A DNA stretch of 58,245 nucleotides from Lysobacteraceae bacterium. Its GTDB lineage: Bacteria; Pseudomonadota; Gammaproteobacteria; Xanthomonadales; Rhodanobacteraceae. The stretch lies in contig JAJFUF010000026.1 in assembly GCA_021372495.1 (NCBI GenBank), positions 1 to 58,245 of the forward strand. Reading direction: 5' to 3'. The translations under genes and the position numbers were made by a program. The number at the start of each line of letters is the position of its first letter. Position 1 is the first letter of the stretch. A model generated the notes under the pieces. The model was not told the origin of the DNA and did not search any database. It saw nothing but the letters and a program-made list of their open reading frames with translations. Positions 52,523-58,245 of this stretch are shown one piece after another.

Positions 52523-53101
52523 CTACCGCACCACCGCGAACTCGCGCGCGTTGTCGTGCCAGCGCGGCGTGGCCTGGATCGCCGGCAGCACGTCCTCGAC
52601 GTGCTCGACCATCTGCCACATGCCGGCGTGCTCGGGATTCATGAAGCGCTCGTCGATCGCCGTGCGCAGGAACGCGTCCAGCGGCGCGTAGAAGCCGCGC
52701 GTGTTGAGCAGCACGATCGGGTTGAAGTACAGGCCGAGGCGCTTCAACGTGATCGCCTCGAACAGCTCCTCCAGCGTGCCGCAGCCGCCGGGCAGCGCGA
52801 TCACCGCATCGGAACCGGCCAGCAGCTTGTGCTTGCGCTCGCGCATGTCCTCGACCAATTCGAGGCGGGTCAGGCCGGGATGGCCCCATTCGAGGTCGGC
52901 CATGAAGCGCGGCAGGATGCCGATCACTTCGCCGCCGCGCGCCAGCGCGCCGTCGGCGACCGCGCCCATCGAGCCCGCCGAGCCGCCGCCGTAGACCACC
53001 GTGCAGCCGGCCTCGGCGAGCAGCTCGCCGAGCCGGTAGGCGCTGGCGCGGTACTCGGCGTGCGCGTGCTGGCTGGAGGCGCAGTAGACGCAGATGCGCA
53101 T
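52523..53101 (-). CDS. LOG-family (TIGR00730) nucleotide 5'-monophosphate phosphoribohydrolase
   Basis: A 192-aa Rossmann protein. Signatures: ICVYCASSQHAHAEY, VVYGGGSAGSMGAVADGAL and the LOG motif ALPGGCGTLEELFEAITLKR (PGGxGTxxE). LOG enzymes remove the base from nucleoside monophosphates, including cytokinin precursors. Whether this one makes cytokinin is unknown. Family length is typical, so it is complete. Confidence 0.92.
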   Translation of the reverse strand: MRICVYCASSQHAHAEYRASAYRLGELLAEAGCTVVYGGGSAGSMGAVADGALARGGEVIGILPRFMADLEWGHPGLTRLELVEDMRERKHKLLAGSDAVIALPGGCGTLEELFEAITLKRLGLYFNPIVLLNTRGFYAPLDAFLRTAIDERFMNPEHAGMWQMVEHVEDVLPAIQATPRWHDNAREFAVVR

Positions 53102-53170
53102 CGGGGCTTCCTCGCGAAAGCGTTCAGTGTAGGGCGCGCGTCGCGGCGGCTCCAGCGCCGCCGCCGCGCC

Positions 53171-53728
53171 TCAGTGCAGGCCGCCCGGCGCGTCCAGCAG
53201 CAGCGCGCGCGGGAAGTCGCGCGCGGCGCCGGCCGGGTCGGCGCGGCCGAGCGCGTGCGCGGCGAGCGCGTCGGGACCGCGCCATTCGCCCGACCAGCGG
53301 CGCAGCTCGATCAGCGCGCGCACCAGCCGCGCGAACGCCTCGGCGAGGTGGCGATACAGCGCGGCCAGCGCGCTGCGCGGCTGCTCGGCCTCGGCCGCGT
53401 AGGCGGCGCTGCCCAGGTCGAGGAAATAGGACAGGCTGACGCGCCGGCGCTCGGCCTGCTCGGGGTACAGGCCGGCGATCAGCAGGCAGCGGTCGCCGGT
53501 GTCGCGCAGCGCCTGTTCGCGCAGCGCGCCGTGGCGGGCGAGCGCGTCGAGGTAGTCCAGCGCCAGCGCGCGCGCGTTCAGCTCGGCGTCGCCGAGATGC
53601 CGCATCAGCACGAACACGAGGTAGCTTTCCAGCTCCTCGTCCAGGCGCGCATCGGCACGCGCTTGCGCCTCGTGCACGAGGCCCTGCCAGAGGGCGGTCG
53701 CGGTGCGACCGTGCAGGATGTTCGTCAT
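53171..53728 (-). CDS. Hypothetical helical protein
   Basis: A 185-aa protein, almost entirely alpha-helical: LWQGLVHEAQARADARLDEE, LESYLVFVLMRHLGDAELNA and LYRHLAEAFARLVRALIELR. No membrane segment, no metal motif. I recognise similarity to conserved proteobacterial hypothetical proteins but can name no function. It starts 87 bp downstream of the OmpR-type regulator on the same strand and may be co-expressed. Confidence 0.75.
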   Translation of the reverse strand: MTNILHGRTATALWQGLVHEAQARADARLDEELESYLVFVLMRHLGDAELNARALALDYLDALARHGALREQALRDTGDRCLLIAGLYPEQAERRRVSLSYFLDLGSAAYAAEAEQPRSALAALYRHLAEAFARLVRALIELRRWSGEWRGPDALAAHALGRADPAGAARDFPRALLLDAPGGLH

Positions 53729-53815
53729 GGCTGCGCTCCGGGCCTGCGCTCGGCCTGTTGCCAGTTATATCGGCAGCCGCAGGCGAAGCAAGAGGGGCCG
53801 GCGCCTTTTGTGAAT

Positions 53816-54487
53816 TCAGGCGGCGCGCTCTTCCAGCAGGCAGTAGCCGAGTCCGCGCACGGTGCGGATGCTGGCGGCGTCGCCCAGCTTGGCGCGCAGC
53901 CGCGACATGTGCACCTCGATCGCGTTGGCGGTGATGTCCTCGTCCCAACTGGTGATCGCCTGCATCAGGCGCTCCTTGCTGACCACGCGCCCGGCGTGCA
54001 GGGCCAGGCATTCCAGCACCGACCACTCGCGCTGGGTCAGCTCCAGCGCGGTGCCGGCGACGCACGCGCGGCGGCCGCCGAGGTCGAGCTGCAGCCGGCC
54101 GATGGCGAGCTGCGCGGTCGTCGCCGCGGCGACACGGCGGATCAGCGCGCGGCAGCGCGCGGCCAGCTCGGGCAGGGCGAACGGCTTGACCAGGTAGTCG
54201 TCGGCGCCGAGGTCGAGCGCGTTGACACGGTCGGTCAGCGCGTCGCGCGCGGTGACCACCAGCAGCGGCAGCGTCGCGCCGCCGCGGCGCACGCGCCGCA
54301 GCAGGGCGAAGCCGTCGTCGCCCGGCAGGCCGAGGTCGACGATGGCGAGGTCGAAGTGCTCGTTCGCCAGCGCCGCGTAGGCGCGTTCGGCCGACTCCAC
54401 GCGGTCCACCGCGTAGCCTTCGGTGGACAACCCCCGCCGCATCGCGTCGGCCACCGCGGCGTCGTCTTCGACGACCAGGATGCGCAT
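53816..54487 (-). CDS. OmpR/PhoB-family response regulator
   Basis: A 223-aa regulator. The receiver has Asp8-Asp9 (VVEDDAAVAD), the phosphorylation site Asp51 (DLAIVDLGLPGDDGFALL) and the conserved Lys101 (YLVKPFALPEL). The winged-helix output domain is typical (LTQREWSVLECLALHAGRVV, EVHMSRLRAKLGDAASIRTV, then RGLGYCL). It resembles QseB/PmrA-type regulators. No histidine kinase gene is adjacent; the neighbour downstream is the helical hypothetical protein. The terminator at 54562-54588 separates it from rho. Confidence 0.93.
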   Translation of the reverse strand: MRILVVEDDAAVADAMRRGLSTEGYAVDRVESAERAYAALANEHFDLAIVDLGLPGDDGFALLRRVRRGGATLPLLVVTARDALTDRVNALDLGADDYLVKPFALPELAARCRALIRRVAAATTAQLAIGRLQLDLGGRRACVAGTALELTQREWSVLECLALHAGRVVSKERLMQAITSWDEDITANAIEVHMSRLRAKLGDAASIRTVRGLGYCLLEERAA

Positions 54488-54561
54488 GCCTGCTTCACCG
54501 TCCGGGACTGCGCGCAGGCTAGGCGGGCAGGGTTTCGCCCGGCTTTCGCGGCGGCGGGCAC

Positions 54562-54588
54562 GAAAAAGCCGGCTTGCGCCGGCTTTTC
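54562..54588 (-). terminator. Rho-independent terminator after rho
   Basis: On the minus strand AAAAGCCGGC, loop GCAA, GCCGGCTTTTT; 9-10 bp stem with a T run. It sits 17 bp after the rho stop. Confidence 0.85.
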
Positions 54589-54604
54589 GCGGAAGCGCGC
54601 GTGC

Positions 54605-56134
54605 TCAGCCGCGCTTCATCGAGTTGAAGAACTCCTCGTTGGTCTTGGTGTTCTTCATCTTGTCGAGCATGAACTCCATCGCCGCGAGCTCGTCCATCGG
54701 ATGCAGCAGCTTGCGCAGGATCCACACCTTCTGCAGCATGTCGGGCTCGATCAGCAGCTCCTCGCGGCGCGTGCCGGAGCGGTTGATGTTGATCGCCGGG
54801 TACACGCGCTTCTCGCCGATGCGGCGGTCCAGGTGCACCTCCATGTTGCCGGTGCCCTTGAACTCCTCGTAGATCACCTCGTCCATCTTCGAGCCGGTGT
54901 CGATCAGCGCGGTGGCGAGGATGGTCAGCGAACCGCCCTCCTCGACGTTGCGCGCGGCGCCGAAGAAGCGCTTCGGGCGCTGCAGCGCGTTGGCGTCGAC
55001 GCCGCCGGTCAGCACCTTGCCGGAGGACGGCACCACGGTGTTGTAGGCGCGCGCCAGGCGGGTGATCGAATCCAGCAGGATGATCACGTCGCGCTTGTGC
55101 TCGACCAGGCGCTTGGCGCGCTCGATCACCATCTCGGCGACCTGCACGTGGCGCACCGCCGGCTCGTCGAAGGTGGAGCTGACCACCTCGGCGCGCACCG
55201 AGCGCTGCATTTCGGTCACTTCCTCCGGACGCTCGTCGATCAGCAGGATGATCAGGTGCGCGTCGGGGTGGTTGTGCACGATCGCCTGGGCGACGTTCTG
55301 CAGCATCATCGTCTTGCCGGCCTTGGGCGGCGAGACGATCAGGCCGCGCTGGCCCTTGCCGACCGGCGCGATCATGTCGAGGATGCGGCCGGTGATGTCC
55401 TCGCTGGAGCCGTTGCCGCGCTCGAGGTGGAACGCCTTGCGCGGGAACAGCGGCGTCAGGTTCTCGAACAGGATCTTGTTCTTCGACGCCTCCGGCGGCT
55501 CGCCGTTGATGTCGTCGACCTTGAGCATCGCGAAATAGCGCTCGCCGTCCTTCGGCGGGCGCACGCGGCCGGTGATGTAGTCGCCGGTGCGCAGGTTGAA
55601 GCGGCGGATCTGCGACGGCGACACGTAGATGTCGTCGGGGCCGGCCAGGTAGGACTCGTCGGCCGAGCGCAGGAAGCCGAAGCCGTCCTGCAGGATCTCC
55701 AGCACGCCCTCGCCCCAGATGCCGCCGCCGGTGCGGGCGTGCGCCTTGAGGATGTTGAAGATGACGTCCTGCTTGCGCGCGCGCGCGACGCCTTCCTGGA
55801 TGCCCAGCGATTCGGCGAGGTCGAGCAACTGCAGCGCGTTCTTGCGCTTGAGCTCGGTCAGGTTGATCAGGCGGTTCGGATCGCCGCCGTCGCCCTCGTC
55901 CTCGCCGTTGCCGTTCTGCATCTGCGGCTGCTGCGGGCGCGGGCCGCGGTCGTGGCGGCCGCGGCGGCGGTTGCGGCCTTCGCGCTCGCGGCGCGGCTGC
56001 TGCGACGGCTCGCCGCCTTCGCGCGGGGCGTCGCCGCCCTCGGCGTGCTCGCCGGCATCGGGTTTGCGGGCCTCGATCGGCGCGTCGGCCGGACGCGACG
56101 CTTCGGCGTTGTCTTTGCTTTCGATATCGGACAC
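54605..56134 (-). CDS. rho: Transcription termination factor Rho
   Basis: A 509-aa hexameric RNA helicase. The RNA-binding domain ([20 protein letters not shown]) and the ATPase are standard: Walker [21 protein letters not shown], the Q-loop [20 protein letters not shown], and arginine finger region [20 protein letters not shown]. Against E. coli Rho (419 aa) there is an extra N-terminal ~85-residue disordered, acidic and Arg-rich segment ([20 protein letters not shown]). Such extensions occur in high-GC bacteria and may bind RNA. trxA lies upstream on the same strand, and a terminator follows. Confidence 0.97.
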   Translation of the reverse strand: MSDIESKDNAEASRPADAPIEARKPDAGEHAEGGDAPREGGEPSQQPRREREGRNRRRGRHDRGPRPQQPQMQNGNGEDEGDGGDPNRLINLTELKRKNALQLLDLAESLGIQEGVARARKQDVIFNILKAHARTGGGIWGEGVLEILQDGFGFLRSADESYLAGPDDIYVSPSQIRRFNLRTGDYITGRVRPPKDGERYFAMLKVDDINGEPPEASKNKILFENLTPLFPRKAFHLERGNGSSEDITGRILDMIAPVGKGQRGLIVSPPKAGKTMMLQNVAQAIVHNHPDAHLIILLIDERPEEVTEMQRSVRAEVVSSTFDEPAVRHVQVAEMVIERAKRLVEHKRDVIILLDSITRLARAYNTVVPSSGKVLTGGVDANALQRPKRFFGAARNVEEGGSLTILATALIDTGSKMDEVIYEEFKGTGNMEVHLDRRIGEKRVYPAININRSGTRREELLIEPDMLQKVWILRKLLHPMDELAAMEFMLDKMKNTKTNEEFFNSMKRG

Positions 56135-56272
56135 GGACGGACCTCGCGGGCGCCGTTGAAGGGTGGGAACGGAGGGGATGCTTTCGAGGCGGGCGGGCGC
56201 GGACTGCGCTCCGGCGGATGGGTCAGCCTAGCATCGCGCGCCGCGCGGCGTCCAGCGCGGCGCGCGGCGTGT

Positions 56273-56599
56273 TCAGACGACGCGGTCCAGCATCTGGGCG
56301 ATCTGGCCCTTGGGCACGGCGCCGAGCTGCTGCGCCTCGACCTTGCCGCTCTTGAACACCATCAGCGTCGGGATCGAGCGGATGCTGTAGGCGATCGCCG
56401 TCTTCTGGTTCTGGTCGACGTCCACCTTCACCACCTTCAGGCGGCCCTGGTAGTCCTTGGCGATGTCCTCGAGCACCGGCGCGATCGCCTTGCAGGGGCC
56501 GCACCAGGTGGCCCAGAAGTCGACCAGGACCGGGGTGTCCGACTGCAGCACCTGGCTGTCGAAGTCGCTGTCGCTGATGTGGGTGATCATCTCGCTCAC
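56273..56599 (-). CDS. trxA: Thioredoxin
   Basis: A 108-aa thioredoxin with the classical active site FWATWCGPCKAIAPVL (Cys33, Cys36) and cis-Pro loop SIRSIPTLMVFKSGK. No signal peptide: cytoplasmic. It is 138 bp upstream of rho on the same strand, a conserved trxA-rho order, and divergent from rhlB. Confidence 0.97.
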   Translation of the reverse strand: MSEMITHISDSDFDSQVLQSDTPVLVDFWATWCGPCKAIAPVLEDIAKDYQGRLKVVKVDVDQNQKTAIAYSIRSIPTLMVFKSGKVEAQQLGAVPKGQIAQMLDRVV

Positions 56600-56809
56600 C
56601 GGGGATCTCCGTTATGCGGGGAAAGGCGGCGCAAAGGCCGCGATAGAGCCGGCACGCTCGGCATCGGCTAAACTGGTGCGCCCGCACGAGGCGGGCGAGA
56701 CTGGAAACCGGGAGGCTGCCGTTGCGGCGCCCACCCATTCCAGCGCAACTCAGGGCGCGATTCAAGGGCGCCACCAGCGGCCTTGTCCCGCCTTACCGTC
56801 ATCCTTCCC

Positions 56810-58245
56810 ATGTCCCAGACCGTACTCACCGATACCTTCTTCGAGCAATTCGACCTTCATCCGCTGCTGCAGCAAGGCCTTGCCGACTGCGGCTTCACCC
56901 GCTGCACGCCGATCCAGGCGCTGACCCTGCCGGTCGCGCTGACCGGGCGCGACGTCGCCGGCCAGGCGCAGACCGGCACCGGCAAGACCTGCGCCTTCCT
57001 GGTCGCGCTGATGAACCGCCTGCTGACGCTGCCGGCGACGCCGGAGCGCCGCGACAGCGATCCGCGCGCGCTGGTGATCGCGCCGACCCGCGAGCTGGCG
57101 ATCCAGATCGAAAAGGACGCGCGCGCGATCGGCCGCCACACCGGCCTGCGCTTCGCCCTGATCTATGGGGGCGTCGACTACGACAAGCAACGCCAGCTGC
57201 TGAAAGACGGCTGCGACGTGATCATCGCCACCCCCGGCCGCCTGCTCGATTACTACAAGCAGCACGTGTTCGGCCTGAACGGCGTCGAGGTGATGGTGAT
57301 CGACGAGGCCGACCGCATGTTCGACCTCGGCTTCATCAAGGACGTGCGCTTCATCTTCCGCCGCCTGCCGGCGCGCGAGCAGCGCCAGGTGCTGCTGTTC
57401 TCGGCGACGCTGAGCTACCGCGTGCTGGAGCTCGCCTACGAGCACATGCACAACCCGGAAAAGCTGGTGGTGGAGACCGAGCACGTCACCGCCGACCGCG
57501 TGCGCCAGGTGGTGTACTTCCCGGCCAAGGAAGAGAAGATCCCGCTGCTGCTGAACCTGCTCGAACGCAGCGATCCGCACCGCAGCATCGTGTTCGTCAA
57601 CACCAAGGCCGCCGCCGAGCGCGTTTCCGAGCGCCTGCAGCGGCAGGGCTTCCGCGTCGGCGCGCTGTCCGGCGACGTGCCGCAGAAGAAGCGGCAGAAG
57701 CTGCTGGAGCGCTTCCAGGGCGGCCAGATCGACATGATCGTGGCCACCGACGTGGCCGCGCGCGGCCTGCACATCCCCGACGTCAGCCACGTCTTCAACT
57801 ACGACCTGCCGCAGGACCCGGAAGACTACGTGCACCGCATCGGCCGCACCGCGCGGCTCGGCGCGGAGGGCGATGCGATCAGCTTCGCCTGCGACCTCTA
57901 CGCGATGGGCCTGCCCGACATCGAGAACTACATCGGCCAGAAGATCCCGGTCGAGGCGGTCGGCGCCGATCTGCTGGCGATGCCGAAGCCGCGCGCGCGC
58001 TTCGTGCCGCCGCCCGACGAGGACGAAGACGGCGAGGGCGTCGAGGCGACCGCCGCTGTCGACGCCACCGCCGCGTCGCCCGCGCCGGGCAGGCGCCGGC
58101 GCGGGCGCGGGCGCGGCGAGCGCGGCGAAGGCGCGCCCGCCGCTGCTGCGCCGAAGGCCGTGCCGCCGCCGTCCGCGCCGCCTGCCGAGCAGGCGCGCGC
58201 CGACGCCGAAGCGTCGGCCGAGAGTACGGCCGCGCCGCGCAAGCG
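56810..58245 (+). CDS. rhlB: DEAD-box RNA helicase RhlB (C-terminus beyond window)
   Basis: 478 codons are visible and no stop is reached. Motifs in order: the Q motif ([19 protein letters not shown]), motif [13 protein letters not shown], Ia PTRELAIQ, motif [15 protein letters not shown], motif [13 protein letters not shown], and motif [17 protein letters not shown]. After residue ~400 the tail becomes acidic and then Arg/Gly-rich ([20 protein letters not shown]), which suggests RNA binding and RNase E/degradosome contact, as in E. coli RhlB. Divergent from trxA-rho. Start ATG at 56810 ([20 protein letters not shown]). Confidence 0.93.
   Translation, partial: MSQTVLTDTFFEQFDLHPLLQQGLADCGFTRCTPIQALTLPVALTGRDVAGQAQTGTGKTCAFLVALMNRLLTLPATPERRDSDPRALVIAPTRELAIQIEKDARAIGRHTGLRFALIYGGVDYDKQRQLLKDGCDVIIATPGRLLDYYKQHVFGLNGVEVMVIDEADRMFDLGFIKDVRFIFRRLPAREQRQVLLFSATLSYRVLELAYEHMHNPEKLVVETEHVTADRVRQVVYFPAKEEKIPLLLNLLERSDPHRSIVFVNTKAAAERVSERLQRQGFRVGALSGDVPQKKRQKLLERFQGGQIDMIVATDVAARGLHIPDVSHVFNYDLPQDPEDYVHRIGRTARLGAEGDAISFACDLYAMGLPDIENYIGQKIPVEAVGADLLAMPKPRARFVPPPDEDEDGEGVEATAAVDATAASPAPGRRRRGRGRGERGEGAPAAAAPKAVPPPSAPPAEQARADAEASAESTAAPRK

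Noticed and set aside
52556..56671. Plus-strand open frame of 1,371 codons over the LOG, regulator, rho and trxA genes
   Set aside because: It runs antisense through five recognisable genes; no plausible protein family.
1..58245. tRNA, rRNA or riboswitch genes
   Set aside because: No T-arm/anticodon pattern, rRNA-like sequence or known riboswitch core was found in the intergenic regions by eye; a covariance-model search would be needed to exclude small RNAs.

Overview
The window is 58 kb of a high-GC (roughly 70 percent by eye) gammaproteobacterial chromosome. Gene content and order point to the Xanthomonadales/Lysobacterales (Xanthomonadaceae or Rhodanobacteraceae). The markers are the cox cluster with an opposite-strand DUF2909 gene between coxC and SURF1, tandem DsbA genes next to cytochrome c4 and engB, the cca / NDUFA9-like / slt / GH17 block, and rho-trxA-rhlB. 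This is inferred from family knowledge; no search was run. Nearly all of it is core chromosome: no tRNA, rRNA, CRISPR array or prophage was seen. Both ends cut a gene: an ankyrin protein on the left and rhlB on the right.

Layout. 1-4.2 kb: ankyrin membrane protein, YcgL protein and a FadL-type porin. 4.3-7.5 kb: putA. 7.7-16.2 kb: the aa3-type cytochrome c oxidase cluster, namely a frame-interrupted DUF2244 gene, coxB, coxA, a small assembly protein, ctaG, coxC, DUF2909 on the other strand, SURF1, a SCO-like protein, ctaA (heme A) and cyoE (heme O). Many stop/start overlaps show it is translated as a unit. 16-20 kb: an SBF-like transporter, glutathione peroxidase, an MFS transporter and an isochorismatase-fold protein lacking the nucleophile cysteine. 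20-24 kb: the macromolecular-synthesis block rpsU-yqeY-(terminator)-dnaG, divergent from tsaD. 24-28 kb: folB, folK, a pteridine reductase, a MidA-like methyltransferase and a YdcF-like protein, then a lower-GC lipoprotein gene. 28.5-35.6 kb: cca, two repeat elements, an NDUFA9-like protein, slt, a GH17 protein and a small membrane protein.

35.8-41.5 kb is the only clearly mobile part. A TonB-dependent receptor ends in a strong UUCG terminator. A 2,050-bp IS1595-family element sits exactly at the end of that terminator's T tract, with imperfect 25-bp terminal inverted repeats and a perfect 8-bp target duplication made only of T. Besides its transposase it carries three opposite-strand passenger genes: a 178-aa protein, and a 62-aa acidic / 44-aa very basic pair coupled by an ATGA overlap. 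The passengers and the landing site are the most unusual things in the window. Right of the element lies a secreted, internally duplicated 199-aa protein that originally shared an intergenic gap of about 80 bp with the receptor.

41.5-58 kb: an EEP-family phosphatase/nuclease, two DsbA proteins, cytochrome c4, engB, gshA, an M3 peptidase, a methyltransferase, bioD, free methionine sulfoxide reductase, a TfoX C-terminal-domain protein, a LOG-family protein, an OmpR-type regulator without a kinase beside it, rho with a long N-terminal extension, trxA and rhlB. Dispersed hairpin repeats occur at about 29.9, 30.0, 35.15 and 52.48 kb.
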